Source of the DNA: an uncultured Dechloromonas sp.
GTDB taxonomy: Bacteria; Pseudomonadota; Gammaproteobacteria; Burkholderiales; Rhodocyclaceae
DNA: 47,527 nucleotides
Direction of reading: 5' to 3'
NCBI RefSeq assembly: GCF_945957265.1
Contig: NZ_CAMFKO010000033.1
Span: forward strand, 1 to 47,527
Shown in pieces: positions 35,843-47,271 of this stretch; positions within the stretch are counted from its first letter, which is position 1, and every line of letters begins with the position of its first letter. The notes under the pieces were generated by a model. It was given only the letters and a program-made list of their open reading frames with translations. It ran no database searches and was not told where the DNA came from. Made by a program: the position numbers and the translations under genes.

Positions 35843-36871
35843 TCAGTAATTCCTGAGCGGCGCCTTGGGCGGCATTTTCGGCGTTCCGAAATAAGTCGCC
35901 GGCGGCGCCTTGTAGCCCACCGCCTTGCCCTTGTCGTCGTAGATGATCTGGGTCGACTGCTCCTGCGGCTTGGCGCGGCTGGCCGTGATTTCCATGGTGG
36001 CGGCCCGCCCCGGCGCGCTCCTGTCCATGTCGGAACGCACGATGCGCATCCGCTCGACGGAAATGCGCTTGTCCACCGCCTCGGTCGAAAAGCCGCGCTT
36101 GACCAGGGTTTCGCGAATGTTGAGCAGGCTCTCGAGTTCCCGGGATGTTCGCAGCGAACGGACCGGCTCGCCCCAGCTCTCCTTGGGCTTGGCGACGGCG
36201 ATGTTGAACTCTTCCGGCTGGCTGACCAGGCGGGCGATCTCCAGGCGGTTCTGGCGCATCGCCCATTCCAGGGCGCCATCGCCCCAATCGTTCTTCGGCG
36301 TCCGGTCGGCGCCCTTTTCGATCAGCTTGCGCGCCAGATCCTGATGCCCTTCGTAAACCGCCATCATCAATACGCTGGAGCCATTGGTGCTTTGGGCGTT
36401 GATGTCCGCCCCCTGCTCGATCAGGTAGTCGGCCACCTCGGCGTGGCCGCTGAACACGGCGTAGTGCAGCGCCGACCATTTGCGGCTCGGCGCGTTGATC
36501 CGCGCCCCGCGTTCCAGCAACCACTTGACGGCTTCCAGCTGGCCGCGCCAGGCGGCCATGACCAGTGCCGATTCGCCGTTGCCGTTGAGCAGGTTGATAT
36601 CCGCACCGCGCGAAATGAACAGCCGCATCAGTTCGATCTTGCCTTCCCAGGCCCCGATCATCAGGCCGCTGCCGATCCGGCTGCCCAGGTAATCCGGTGC
36701 CATGCCGGCATCCAGCCATTGCTCGGCCTGGCGGACATCGCCCAGTTCCATGCTGTTGGTAAAGGCCACCGGATCGGGCGTCGCGCTCGCGGAAAAAACC
36801 GGGGCCGCCGCCAACAGCAAGCTTCCCATCCCGATTATCATGACGACCAGTCTTTTTGCAGTCCGTCTCAT
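35843..36871 (-). CDS. Exported ankyrin-repeat protein
   Basis: 342 residues. A signal peptide (MRRTAKRLVVMIIGMGSLLLAAAPVFSA as basic start, hydrophobic core and likely A-x-A cleavage) is followed by about five ankyrin repeats (residues ~45-200) with typical GxTALH-like cores: GESALVMAAWRGQLEAVKWL, SALHYAVFSGHAEVADYL, SSVLMMAVYEGHQDLARKL. The C-terminal ~130 residues are charged and proline-rich near the end (KMPPKAPLRNY), with no family I recognise. Periplasmic location and a protein-binding role are inferred. The ATG at 36871 was chosen because it gives a proper signal peptide. An in-frame ATG at 36910 would overlap the divergent tonB-like start. Confidence 0.88.
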   Translation of the reverse strand: MRRTAKRLVVMIIGMGSLLLAAAPVFSASATPDPVAFTNSMELGDVRQAEQWLDAGMAPDYLGSRIGSGLMIGAWEGKIELMRLFISRGADINLLNGNGESALVMAAWRGQLEAVKWLLERGARINAPSRKWSALHYAVFSGHAEVADYLIEQGADINAQSTNGSSVLMMAVYEGHQDLARKLIEKGADRTPKNDWGDGALEWAMRQNRLEIARLVSQPEEFNIAVAKPKESWGEPVRSLRTSRELESLLNIRETLVKRGFSTEAVDKRISVERMRIVRSDMDRSAPGRAATMEITASRAKPQEQSTQIIYDDKGKAVGYKAPPATYFGTPKMPPKAPLRNY

Positions 36872-36908
36872 TGCGTTTCCATTTCCACAGGCCAGCCCCC
36901 ATTTTCTC

Positions 36909-37436
36909 ATGACCAGAACCGATTACCGGTTATTTGCGGCGCTGGCGCTGTCGCTCTCCCTGCATCTGCTGCCCGTCCTGCCGGATGCCTTCACGCGCCC
37001 GCCCCCGCCGCCGGCGGCATCGCCGCTGCAGGCCGAATTGCGCCCACCGCCCCGCGCCGAGAACGTCTCCACCACCCCGCCGCTGCGTCTGCCCGACCCG
37101 CCCCCACGCCCGGCCGCGCCAGCCAGGAAAGCAGCGGAAAGCCGCCCGGCCGACGCGCCCAAAACTTGGACCCATGCCGTCCGCGAACAACTGAAGAAGC
37201 TCGATGCTGCCGGGCAGTTCTATCCTGCCGAAGCCATTGCCCGGGGGCTGGAAGGCGAGGTGAACGTCTTGCTGATCATCGACGAAGGCGGACAGGTCGT
37301 CGCCGCCCGGGTCGAACAGGGCAGCGGCCACCCCATCCTCGACGAAGCCGCGCTGCGCGCCGCCCGCACGCTGAAATCCCTGCCCGCCGACGCGCCGCGC
37401 CAGACCGTGCTGCCGGTTCGTTTCCGCCTGCGCTGA
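36909..37436 (+). CDS. TonB-family energy transducer
   Basis: 175-residue TonB-like protein. An N-terminal membrane anchor (about residues 8-24) contains the SxxxH signature (Ser15, His19) used to couple to ExbB/ExbD. A proline-rich periplasm-spanning stretch follows (TRPPPPPAASPLQ ... PDPPPRPAAP). A C-terminal TonB domain completes it (GEVNVLLIIDEGGQVVAARV, SGHPILDEAALRAAR, closing PVRFRLR). It would deliver proton-motive force to an outer-membrane receptor. No exbB, exbD or TonB-dependent receptor is in the window, so it must use partners elsewhere. It is divergent from the ankyrin gene with only 37 bases between starts, and no good ribosome site is visible. Confidence 0.9.
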   Translation: MTRTDYRLFAALALSLSLHLLPVLPDAFTRPPPPPAASPLQAELRPPPRAENVSTTPPLRLPDPPPRPAAPARKAAESRPADAPKTWTHAVREQLKKLDAAGQFYPAEAIARGLEGEVNVLLIIDEGGQVVAARVEQGSGHPILDEAALRAARTLKSLPADAPRQTVLPVRFRLR

Positions 37437-37750
37437 GCGTCAGGCCGGCACGGCCGGACAACCCTGCACCGAACATTCCCTTGCACATTGGGTGTTTTGA
37501 GCGCAATCTAATGACACCATAATTTGCCAAAAATAATACAAACAATGGAATTGTGTTTTCACGTCTCGCCCCACCCAGGCAATTCAGGTCGAATCTTCCG
37601 CTGCCTCCTGCCGGCCGCAATCAGCGAGCCCGCCTCACTGAACGCCCGATAGCCCGTAGCGCGGCCCCCGACCTCCGATCAAATAAAATGGATTTTTGAC
37701 AAATTTGAAGTTAATCTGAACTATAACCAACGTAATAGGGAGAAGCGATC
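37437..37750. other. 314-bp intergenic region before the second chemoreceptor
   Basis: No gene was recognised here. Composition drops sharply in G+C at 37495-37560 and 37675-37735. It contains one candidate promoter (37696-37727, listed separately) and a GGGAGAAG ribosome site at the right end. The rest holds no structure I can support. Confidence 0.6.
37696..37727 (+). promoter_or_regulatory. Weak candidate promoter of the second chemoreceptor gene
   Basis: A perfect TTGACA (37696-37701) is followed by TATAAC (37722-37727), but the 20-base spacer is longer than ideal. An AACTAT at 37719-37724 gives 17 bases with a poorer -10. No sigma-28 consensus is evident. Confidence 0.3.
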
Positions 37751-39379
37751 ATGGGACTATCCGGCTTGCGTGTCTCGACCCGTATCTATGTATTGATCGG
37801 ACTGACACTCCTCGGCCTGCTGACACTTTGCGTCATCACCCTTTTCCAGCTCAAGGACAACATGCTGGAAGACCGCAAGGCGAAGGTGCGCAACTTGGTG
37901 GAATATGCGCACACCCAGCTTGCCTACTACGAAGAACAGGCCCGCTCGGGCAAGCTCCCCCTCGAGCAGGCCCAGCTGCTGGCCCAGGACAGCCTGCGCA
38001 AGGCGCGCTACGACGAAAAGGAATACTTCTGGATCAATGACTTCCACCCCCGGACCCTGATGCACCCGATCAAGCCGGAACTGGAAGGCAAGGACCAGAC
38101 CGACAACAAGGATGTCAACGGCAAGCAGCTCTATGTCGAGTTCGTCAAGGTCGTCAAAGCCAATGGTGCCGGCTTCGTGGATTACTACTGGAGCAAGCCC
38201 GGCGATACGAAGCCCGTTCCCAAGCTGTCGTATGTCAAAGGCTTTGCGCCGTGGGGCTGGATTGTCGGCACCGGCATCTACATCGACGACGTCGACCAGC
38301 AGTTCCGCCAGAGCGCGATGCTGCTCGGCGGCATCTCGCTATTCCTGCTGCTTACCCTGGTTCTGATCGGCTGGCAGATTTCGTCGAGCATCCTACGCCA
38401 GCTTGGCGGCGAGCCGCAGGCCGCTTCGGAAATCATGCAACGCGTGGCCGGCGGCGACCTGACCGCGCGCCTCGACAAGATGCCGGAAGGCAGCCTGCTG
38501 CATTCGCTCGGCAACATGGTCGGCTCGCTGCACCGCATGGTCAGCGGCATCAACGCCGACGCCGCGAAGCTGGTCGCCAACGCCGAGCACATCGCCCGCG
38601 CTTCCGACGAAGTGGCCAAGGCCGCCGAGCACCAGGCCGACTCGACCTCGGCGATGGCGGCAGCCATCGAGGAGCTGACGGTCAGTTCCAACCACATCTC
38701 CGACAGCGCCCATGAAACGGCCCGGGAAACCTCCGAGGCCGCCGAACTGGCCGCGCAGGGCAGCGAGCGGGTCATGCAGGCGAGTACTGCCATCGAGAAG
38801 ATCGCGTCGACGGTATCCGATGCATCGGGGCGCATCCATGCGCTGGAAGAACGTGCCAAGCAGGTGTCCACCATCGCCAGCGTGATCAAGGACATCGCCG
38901 GCCAGACCAACCTGCTCGCCCTCAATGCGGCCATCGAAGCCGCCCGCGCCGGCGAACAGGGGCGCGGCTTCGCCGTCGTGGCCGATGAGGTGCGCAAGCT
39001 GGCCGAACGGACCTCCAGCGCAACCCTGGAGATCGAGCAGATGATCGGCGGCATCCAGGCCGATACCGTGGGCGCCGTGGAAGCCATGAACGCCGCCCTG
39101 CCCGAGGTTCAGGAAGGCGTCCAGCTGGCCTCCTCGGCGTCGGATTCGCTGCTCGCCATCGAGGACAGCGCGCGCCGCACGCTGGAACGCGTCGGCGAGG
39201 TGGCCGATGCCACCAAGGAGCAAAGTTCGGCGAGCACCTCGATCGCCCAGCGCGTCGAGCAGATCGCCAACATGGTCGAGGAAACGACGGCGACGATCCG
39301 GGGGACGACCGAATCGGCGCACGAACTCGAAAGCATCGCCGGCAACCTGCGGGAGCTCGTCGGCCAGTTCAAGACCTGA
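37751..39379 (+). CDS. Methyl-accepting chemotaxis protein with single-Cache sensor
   Basis: 542-residue chemoreceptor of standard build. Transmembrane helix (10-32), then a periplasmic single-Cache (sCache_2) domain with the hallmark [19 protein letters not shown], ... [13 protein letters not shown] and [22 protein letters not shown] second helix (~190-215), HAMP and the signalling coil follow, with the hairpin [20 protein letters not shown] near residue 385. sCache_2 receptors commonly bind small carboxylates such as acetate, propionate or C4/C5 acids, which would suit a strain with an active glyoxylate shunt, but the ligand is not proven. A GGGAGAAG site precedes the ATG. No CheR-binding pentapeptide at the C-terminus. 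Confidence 0.96.
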   Translation: MGLSGLRVSTRIYVLIGLTLLGLLTLCVITLFQLKDNMLEDRKAKVRNLVEYAHTQLAYYEEQARSGKLPLEQAQLLAQDSLRKARYDEKEYFWINDFHPRTLMHPIKPELEGKDQTDNKDVNGKQLYVEFVKVVKANGAGFVDYYWSKPGDTKPVPKLSYVKGFAPWGWIVGTGIYIDDVDQQFRQSAMLLGGISLFLLLTLVLIGWQISSSILRQLGGEPQAASEIMQRVAGGDLTARLDKMPEGSLLHSLGNMVGSLHRMVSGINADAAKLVANAEHIARASDEVAKAAEHQADSTSAMAAAIEELTVSSNHISDSAHETARETSEAAELAAQGSERVMQASTAIEKIASTVSDASGRIHALEERAKQVSTIASVIKDIAGQTNLLALNAAIEAARAGEQGRGFAVVADEVRKLAERTSSATLEIEQMIGGIQADTVGAVEAMNAALPEVQEGVQLASSASDSLLAIEDSARRTLERVGEVADATKEQSSASTSIAQRVEQIANMVEETTATIRGTTESAHELESIAGNLRELVGQFKT

Positions 39380-39418
39380 AGGCCGGCGACGGGAGCAGCC
39401 TGTTCCCGCCGGCTACAC

Positions 39419-39446
39419 CATCGCCCCCGCCCAACCGGGGGCGATG
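39419..39446. terminator. Strong hairpin between convergent genes, no U-tract
   Basis: CATCGCCCCCG (39419-39429) and CGGGGGCGATG (39436-39446) form a perfect 11-bp stem with a 6-base loop, between the chemoreceptor and the convergent CoA-transferase gene. No T-run follows on either strand, so termination is possible but uncertain. Confidence 0.45.
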
Positions 39447-39479
39447 CCGTTCACGGCCAGCCCTCCCGGTCTGCAGGGC

Positions 39480-40679
39480 CTACACCGCGCCATCCGCCCT
39501 CAAGACCGCTATCCGTTCGGGCGTGTAGCCCAACCCCTGCAATACCTCGTCGGTATGGGCGCCCAGCGCCGGGCCGATCCACTCCGTAGCGCCCGGCGTG
39601 TCGGAGAGGCGCGGCACGATGCCGGGCATCCTGAAGGCCTTGCCGTCCGGCAGGGTGGCCGACTGGAACATCTGGCGGGCGATGAACTGCGGGTCGGCGA
39701 ACATGTCGAGCGCCGAATAGACGCGCGACGACGGCACCTCCGCCCCGGCCAGAATCGCCAGCACCTCGCGCTCGTCGCGGGCGGCGCACCAGGTGTCGAT
39801 CAGCGCATAGATTTCGTCGCGCCGCGCATCCCGCCCGGCGTTATCGGCCAGCGCCGGATCGTCGGCCAGATCCTGGCGCCCGATGGCCGTCATGAAGCGT
39901 TTGAAGATGGCATCGCCGTTGGCACCGATGGTGACGTGCTTGCCGTCGCGCGTGGTGTGCGTGTTCGACGGCGTGATGCCGGGCATGATGTTGCCCGTTC
40001 GCTCGCGGACGAAGCCGAATACGTCGCACTCCGGCACCAGCGACTCCATCATGGCGAACACCGCCTCGTAGAGCGCGACATCGACCACCTGCCCGGCACC
40101 GCCGTTGACCTCCTTGTGGCGCAGGGCCATCAGGGCGCCAATGGCGCCCCACAGCGCGGCAATCGAGTCGCCGATCGAGATGCCGGTGCGCACCGGCGGC
40201 CGATCGGGAAAGCCGGTGATGTAGCGCAAGCCGCCCATCGACTCGCCGACCGCGCCGAAACCCGGCTGATCCTTGTACGGCCCGGTCTGGCCGAAGCCGG
40301 AAAGACGCACCATGACCAGGCCGGGGTTGTCCGCCTTGAGCTGCTCCCAGCCCAGGCCCAGCTTTTCCAGCACGCCCGGCCGGAAGTTCTCGACCAGGAT
40401 ATCGGCCCCGGCGATCAGGCGACGCACGAACTCGCGCCCTTCCGCATGCTTCAGGTTGGCCGTCACCGATTTCTTGTTGCGCGCCTGGACGTACCACCAC
40501 AACGACGTCCCTTCGTACAGCTTGCGCCACTTGCGCAGGGGATCGCCGCCATCCGGCGCTTCGACCTTGATCACCTCGGCGCCGAACTCGGCCATGATGC
40601 GGGTGCAGAACGGCCCGGCAATCAAGGTACCGAGTTCGACAACGCGCAGCCCGGCAAGCGGCTTTATCGCATCCTTCAT
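39480..40679 (-). CDS. CaiB/BaiF family CoA-transferase (family III)
   Basis: 399-residue family III CoA-transferase, moving CoA between organic acids. Landmarks are PLAGLRVVELGTLIAGPF, AEFGAEVIKVEAPDGGDPLR, RNKKSVTANLK, GADILVENFRPGVLEKLGLG, RLSGFGQTGPY and the GHGQVVDVALYE-like AGQVVDVALYE. Where formyl-CoA transferase has its catalytic Asp, this protein appears to have Glu (FGAVGESMGG), as in a common subgroup; this is from memory of the alignment. Substrate unknown; dicarboxylates such as succinate, mesaconate or citramalate are typical. The ATG at 40679 lies one base after the murI stop, so the genes form an operon. A longer in-frame start lies inside murI. Confidence 0.92.
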   Translation of the reverse strand: MKDAIKPLAGLRVVELGTLIAGPFCTRIMAEFGAEVIKVEAPDGGDPLRKWRKLYEGTSLWWYVQARNKKSVTANLKHAEGREFVRRLIAGADILVENFRPGVLEKLGLGWEQLKADNPGLVMVRLSGFGQTGPYKDQPGFGAVGESMGGLRYITGFPDRPPVRTGISIGDSIAALWGAIGALMALRHKEVNGGAGQVVDVALYEAVFAMMESLVPECDVFGFVRERTGNIMPGITPSNTHTTRDGKHVTIGANGDAIFKRFMTAIGRQDLADDPALADNAGRDARRDEIYALIDTWCAARDEREVLAILAGAEVPSSRVYSALDMFADPQFIARQMFQSATLPDGKAFRMPGIVPRLSDTPGATEWIGPALGAHTDEVLQGLGYTPERIAVLRADGAV

Positions 40680-40680
40680 G

Positions 40681-41466
40681 TCAGGGCTCCCAATGTTCGA
40701 CCCGCATTTTCTGTCCGAGCAAACGGTCAACCGTCGCCGCGACCTGTTGCGGCGCGCCGCTGGTTGCCAGACTCAAGCAGCCGCTGCCGCCGCCGAGCAG
40801 GCCGCCGGCCGCCAGCAGGCGTTCGAGTTGCCGCGCTACCGCTTCCCCGGTGTCGAGCAGGGTCGCGCCATCCGGCAAACGGCGGGCAATCGAAGCGGCG
40901 ACCCAGGGGTAATGCGTACAGCCGAGCACCACGACATCCGCCGCCGCATCGGCCAGGGGCGCGACGTATTCGTCGAGCAGATGCTCGACCAGCGGGCTGC
41001 CCGGCCCCTCGCCCTCGATCGCCTCGGCCAGCCCCGGACAGGCCTGGGTCACGACGCGAAGCTGATGGGCATGATTGCCGACCAGTCGCTGGAAGCGTTC
41101 GCTATGCAGCGTCCGGGTCGTTGCCAAAACACCGATGACGCCTCGCCGGCTCAGCGCAGCCGCCGGTTTCACCCCTGGTTCAAGGGCAACGACAGGCAAC
41201 TCGATGGCGGCGCGAATGGCTTCGGCGGCAGCTGCCGTGGCCGTATTGCAGGCGACGACCAGGGCCTTGGCGCCACGCCGCGCCAGCGCCTCGGCGATGA
41301 CCACGCCACGCTCCCGGAGAAAGCTCTCCGAACGGTCGCCATAGGGCAAAAACCGGGTGTCGGCAAAGTAGAAATAATCCTCATGCGGCAAGCGCTCTCG
41401 CAGGGCGTGCAGCACGGTCAGGCCACCCAGGCCCGAATCGAAGACGGCAATGTGCTGGTTACTCAA
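40681..41466 (-). CDS. murI: Glutamate racemase
   Basis: 261 residues. Racemises L- to D-glutamate for peptidoglycan in the cytoplasm. The two catalytic cysteines are in place: Cys73 in VVACNTATA and Cys183 in VLGCTHYP. The N-terminal AVFDSGLGGLTVL and FADTRFLPYG segments are standard. The start is TTG (41464-41466), which gives MSNQHIAVFDSGLGG; no ATG or GTG lies nearby in frame. The start is only 13 bases beyond the T-tract of the icd terminator, so transcription must come from terminator readthrough or from a promoter overlapping the hairpin. A CoA-transferase gene follows after one base. Confidence 0.96.
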   Translation of the reverse strand: MSNQHIAVFDSGLGGLTVLHALRERLPHEDYFYFADTRFLPYGDRSESFLRERGVVIAEALARRGAKALVVACNTATAAAAEAIRAAIELPVVALEPGVKPAAALSRRGVIGVLATTRTLHSERFQRLVGNHAHQLRVVTQACPGLAEAIEGEGPGSPLVEHLLDEYVAPLADAAADVVVLGCTHYPWVAASIARRLPDGATLLDTGEAVARQLERLLAAGGLLGGGSGCLSLATSGAPQQVAATVDRLLGQKMRVEHWEP

Positions 41467-41478
41467 GATTGGCCTGAT

Positions 41479-41504
41479 AAAAAAGAAGCCCCCTTGGCGG
41501 GGGC
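41479..41504 (-). terminator. Rho-independent terminator after icd
   Basis: On the minus strand, a stem of GCCCCC/GGGGGC (41499-41504 with 41488-41493) around a 5-base loop is followed by CTTC and six T residues (A residues at 41479-41484 on the plus strand). It lies between the icd stop and the murI start. Confidence 0.8.
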
Positions 41505-41530
41505 CTCATTCAATCACAATCGGCAGCGAA

Positions 41531-42772
41531 TTACATCCGGGCGATCATCGCGTCGCCGAATTCCGAGCAGGAAAGCTCGTTGGCGCCGTCCATCAGGCGG
41601 GCGAAATCGTAGGTCACCTGCTTGTCGCCGATGGCCGCTTCCATGGACTTGATGACCAGGTTGGCCGCCTCGACCCAGCCCAGATGGCGCAGCATCATTT
41701 CGGCCGAGAGGATCAGCGAGCCCGGGTTGACCTTGTCCAGCCCGGCGTACTTCGGCGCCGTGCCGTGGGTGGCCTCGAAGCAGGCATACTTGTCGGAAAT
41801 GTTGGCGCCCGGTGCGATGCCGATGCCGCCGACCTGCGCCGCCAGCGCGTCGGAAATGTAGTCGCCGTTCAGGTTGGTGGTGGCGATCACGTCGTACTCG
41901 GCCGGACGCAGCAGGATCTGCTGCAGGAAGGCGTCGGCGATGGAATCCTTGACGATGATCTCACGCCCGGATTTCGGGTTGCGGATCTTGCACCACGGGC
42001 CACCGTCGATCAGCTCGGCGCCGAATTCCTCCTGGGCCAGCTTGTAGGCGGTGTCACGGAACAGGCCTTCCGTGAACTTCATGATATTGCCCTTGTGCAC
42101 GATGGTCACCGACTTGCGGTCGTTGTCGATGGCGTACTGGATGGCGGCGCGCACCAGGCGCGAGGTGCCCTCGACCGAAACCGGCTTGATGCCGATGCCC
42201 GAGCTCTCGGGGAAGCGGATTTTCTTGACGCCCATTTCCTCCTGCAGGAACTTGACGACCTTCTTCATGCCTTCCGAACCGACGGCCCATTCGATGCCGG
42301 CGTAGATATCCTCGGTGTTCTCGCGGAAGATGACCATGTTGGTCAGCTCGGGATGCTTCAGCGGCGACGGAACGCCCTTGAAATACTGCACAGGCCGGAC
42401 GCATTGGTAGAGGTCGAGCTCCTGGCGCAGGGCCACGTTCAGCGAGCGGATGCCGCCGCCGACCGGCGTCGTCATCGGCCCCTTGATCGACACCGCGTAT
42501 TCCTTCAGCGCATCGAAGGTTTCCTTGGGCAGCCACTCGTCCGAACCGTAGAGGCGGGTCGATTTCTCGCCGGCGTACACTTCCATCCAGTGTATTTTCT
42601 TCTTCCCGCCATAAGCCTTGTCGACCGCCGCATCGATGACCTTGATCATCACCGGCGTGATGTCGATGCCGATACCGTCGCCTTCGATGAACGGAATGAT
42701 CGGATTATCCGGAATCGCCTGCCCCGGAACGATTTTCGAACCACCTTGCGGAACCTTGATGTGAGAAGTCAT
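41531..42772 (-). CDS. icd: NADP-dependent isocitrate dehydrogenase (dimeric, AceK-regulated type)
   Basis: 413 residues, the E. coli Icd type. Oxidises isocitrate to 2-oxoglutarate in the TCA cycle. The substrate-binding loop [18 protein letters not shown] is intact; Ser110 corresponds to the serine that AceK phosphorylates in E. coli (Ser113), and aceK is 2.7 kb away. [16 protein letters not shown] has the Lys-Tyr pair linked to NADP preference. [14 protein letters not shown] and [19 protein letters not shown] are also typical. The ATG at 42772 was preferred to a GTG at 42778 because a GGAG site sits five bases before it. Its own terminator follows. A second, unrelated icd lies upstream on the same strand, 209 bases away. 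Confidence 0.98.
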   Translation of the reverse strand: MTSHIKVPQGGSKIVPGQAIPDNPIIPFIEGDGIGIDITPVMIKVIDAAVDKAYGGKKKIHWMEVYAGEKSTRLYGSDEWLPKETFDALKEYAVSIKGPMTTPVGGGIRSLNVALRQELDLYQCVRPVQYFKGVPSPLKHPELTNMVIFRENTEDIYAGIEWAVGSEGMKKVVKFLQEEMGVKKIRFPESSGIGIKPVSVEGTSRLVRAAIQYAIDNDRKSVTIVHKGNIMKFTEGLFRDTAYKLAQEEFGAELIDGGPWCKIRNPKSGREIIVKDSIADAFLQQILLRPAEYDVIATTNLNGDYISDALAAQVGGIGIAPGANISDKYACFEATHGTAPKYAGLDKVNPGSLILSAEMMLRHLGWVEAANLVIKSMEAAIGDKQVTYDFARLMDGANELSCSEFGDAMIARM

Positions 42773-42926
42773 AGTCACTCCATGCGTTGTTATCGGACGG
42801 CGGCCTGACGTCGAAGCCGGTCTCTGCGATGGCGCCGGGGGCTGCGTCTCCCTCCCCGACGTTGGCGATGATTATGCGGCAAAAGCCGGGGCCGTGTCAG
42901 CCGTCGGCCAGGCGGCGGCAACAAAG

Positions 42927-42963
42927 AAAAAGGCCCGGCAGGCCCTGTCGGACCTGCCGGGCC
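42927..42963 (-). terminator. Rho-independent terminator after the monomeric icd
   Basis: On the minus strand an 11-bp perfect stem, GGCCCGGCAGG (42963-42953) with CCTGCCGGGCC (42942-42932), encloses a 10-base loop and ends in a T-run (A residues at 42927-42931). It separates the monomeric icd from the dimeric icd. Confidence 0.88.
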
Positions 42964-42981
42964 ATAGGGCCTGACTGCGGC

Positions 42982-45219
<2,238 letters not shown>

Positions 45220-45278
45220 GTATATCCCCTTGCGTTGGATTGAGTTTTTTGGGCCGAGGGTAAGACTCGACCCTTTGT

Positions 45279-45288
45279 AAACCGGTTT
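45279..45288. promoter_or_regulatory. Possible LacI-type operator between icd (monomeric) and aceK
   Basis: AAACCGGTTT is a perfect 10-base palindrome with the central CG step typical of LacI/GalR-family operators. It lies in the 214-base divergent gap, 60 bases upstream of the monomeric icd ATG. It is a single, short site, so chance is possible. Confidence 0.3.
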
Positions 45289-45433
45289 GCAGAAGCAAAA
45301 CATTGAGAGTATCGGCCCCCATCGAATCTCAGTCAACGAAACGCGTTTTCACATTGCGATGTCCTTGAAAAATGGCATTTTTTTCAGAACCTGCCCGATG
45401 CTATATTTCAGACTGTCCATTGGATCGGCCACC

Positions 45434-47206
45434 ATGAAGATATCTGTCGGACTCTACGGCACCAACGCGCACCAGATTGCCCTGGCCATGATCCAGGGAT
45501 TCAACAAGCACTACACCCTCTTCCGGCAAACCAGCCGCGAGGCCAAGACGCGCTTCGAGCAAAGCGACTGGCTGGGCGTGCACAAGGCTGTCAAGGAACG
45601 GATCCGCTTCTACGACGACCGTGTCGACGAGTGCGTGGAGCGCCTGCGCAGCGAGTTCGACGCGGGGACCATCGACGACGCCACCTGGCAGCAGGTCAAG
45701 CTGCTCTATATCGGCCTGCTGCTCAACCACAAGCAACCCGAGCTGGCCGAGACCTTCTTCAACTCGGTCACCACCAAGATCCTGCACCGCAATTATTTCC
45801 ACAACGATTTCATCTTCGTGCGCCCCACCATCTCGACGGAGAACATCGAGAGCGAGGACACGCCGACCTACCGCAGCTACTACGCCAAGGAAGACGGGCT
45901 CCGCGGCGCCGTCCGCGACATCGTGGCGGACTTCGGCTGGCAGCGCCCGTTCGCCGACCTGGATCGCGACCTGGAGCATGTCTACCAGGCCGTGCTCGGC
46001 TACCTGAGCGGCATGCCGCGGCGCGAGGTGAATTTCCAGATCCAGGTGCTGGCTTCCGCCTTCTATCGCAACAAGGCCGCCTACATCCTGGGCAAGGCGA
46101 TCAACGGCGCCAACGAATACCCGTTCGCCATTCCCGTCCTGCACGACGACAACGACCGCCTCTACCTCGACACCATCCTGCTCGACGCCTGGCGGATCGG
46201 CCTGCTCTTCTCGCTGTCGCGGGCCTACTTCATGGTCGACATGGAAGTCCCCTCGGGCTACGTGCAATTCCTGCGCTCGATCATGCCCAACAAGCCGCGC
46301 TCCGAGATCTACATCATGCTCGGCCTCGGCAAGCAGGGAAAGACCATGTTTTTCCGGGATTTCATCTACCACCTGCACCATTCGGAAGACAAATTCATCA
46401 TGGCCCCCGGCATCCGCGGCCTGGTCATGCTCGTCTTCACGCTGCCGTCCTACCCCTACGTCTTCAAGATCATCAAGGACGTGTTCGGCAGCTCGAAGGA
46501 AATGGACCAGGCCACCGTCAAGCGCAAGTTCATGATGGTCAAGCAGGTCGACCGCGTCGGGCGCATGGCCGATACGCTGGAATTCTCCAACGTGATGTTC
46601 CCCCTCAAGCGCTTCGACGACGAAGTGCTGGGCGAACTGCAGAAACTCGCCCCTTCCAAGTTCGAGGTCGACGGCGACCAGCTGATCATCAAGCACCTGT
46701 ACATCGAGCGCCGCATGGAGCCGCTGAACATCCACCTCGACCGCATGGACAAGACCAACAACCTCGAAGGCATGGAACACGCCATCAGGGAATACGGCAG
46801 CGCCATCCGCGAACTGGCCCAGGCCAACATCTTCCCGGGCGACATGCTGTGGAAGAACTTCGGCATCACCCGTTTCGGCCGCGTCGTGTTCTACGACTAC
46901 GACGAAATCGAATACATGACCGACATCAACTTCCGCAAGATTCCGCCGGCGCCCGACTTCGAGACGGAAATGTCCGGCGAGGTCTGGTATGCGGTGGCCC
47001 GGAACGACGTCTTCCCGGAGGAGTTCGCCACCTTCCTGCTCGCCTCGCCACAGGTGCGCAAGATTTTCATGAAGCATCACAAGGACCTGCTTTCACCCAA
47101 ATTCTGGCAGGAATCGCAGCAGAAAATCCGCGATGGGCACGTCGAGGACTTTTTCCCCTACCCACAAGCGCTGCGTTTCTGTAACAATCCGACCCAAGCA
47201 GACTGA
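45434..47206 (+). CDS. aceK: Isocitrate dehydrogenase kinase/phosphatase
   Basis: 590 residues (E. coli 578). Bifunctional enzyme that inactivates Icd by phosphorylating its active-site serine and reactivates it, steering isocitrate into the glyoxylate shunt. Family segments are SYYAKEDGLRGAVRDIVADFGW-like (read for YYAKE and LRGAV), EYPFAIPVLH, the ATP-site stretch KPRSEIYIMLGLGKQGKTMFFRDF (key G-K-Q-G-K-T), APGIRGLVMLVFTLPSYPYVFK, and NIFPGDMLWKNFGITRFGRVVFYDYDEIEYM with the kinase Asp residues. The ATG at 45434 was chosen since MKISVGLYGTNAHQIA resembles the family start; 49 upstream residues look non-coding. It is not in an aceBAK operon; it is divergent from monomeric icd. Confidence 0.97.
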   Translation: MKISVGLYGTNAHQIALAMIQGFNKHYTLFRQTSREAKTRFEQSDWLGVHKAVKERIRFYDDRVDECVERLRSEFDAGTIDDATWQQVKLLYIGLLLNHKQPELAETFFNSVTTKILHRNYFHNDFIFVRPTISTENIESEDTPTYRSYYAKEDGLRGAVRDIVADFGWQRPFADLDRDLEHVYQAVLGYLSGMPRREVNFQIQVLASAFYRNKAAYILGKAINGANEYPFAIPVLHDDNDRLYLDTILLDAWRIGLLFSLSRAYFMVDMEVPSGYVQFLRSIMPNKPRSEIYIMLGLGKQGKTMFFRDFIYHLHHSEDKFIMAPGIRGLVMLVFTLPSYPYVFKIIKDVFGSSKEMDQATVKRKFMMVKQVDRVGRMADTLEFSNVMFPLKRFDDEVLGELQKLAPSKFEVDGDQLIIKHLYIERRMEPLNIHLDRMDKTNNLEGMEHAIREYGSAIRELAQANIFPGDMLWKNFGITRFGRVVFYDYDEIEYMTDINFRKIPPAPDFETEMSGEVWYAVARNDVFPEEFATFLLASPQVRKIFMKHHKDLLSPKFWQESQQKIRDGHVEDFFPYPQALRFCNNPTQAD

Positions 47207-47229
47207 CGCATTTTCATCAACAAAAAAAT

Positions 47230-47250
47230 ACAGGGGAAAAATACCCCTGT
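47230..47250. other. Hairpin between aceK and pntA
   Basis: ACAGGGG (47230-47236) and CCCCTGT (47244-47250) form a 7-bp stem with an A-rich loop. A-residues lie on its left (47222-47228), so only the minus strand has the terminator-like T-run. For the plus strand it would be a leader hairpin ahead of the pntA ribosome site. Confidence 0.45.
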
Positions 47251-47271
47251 GCTACCCACTGGAGTAACAGC

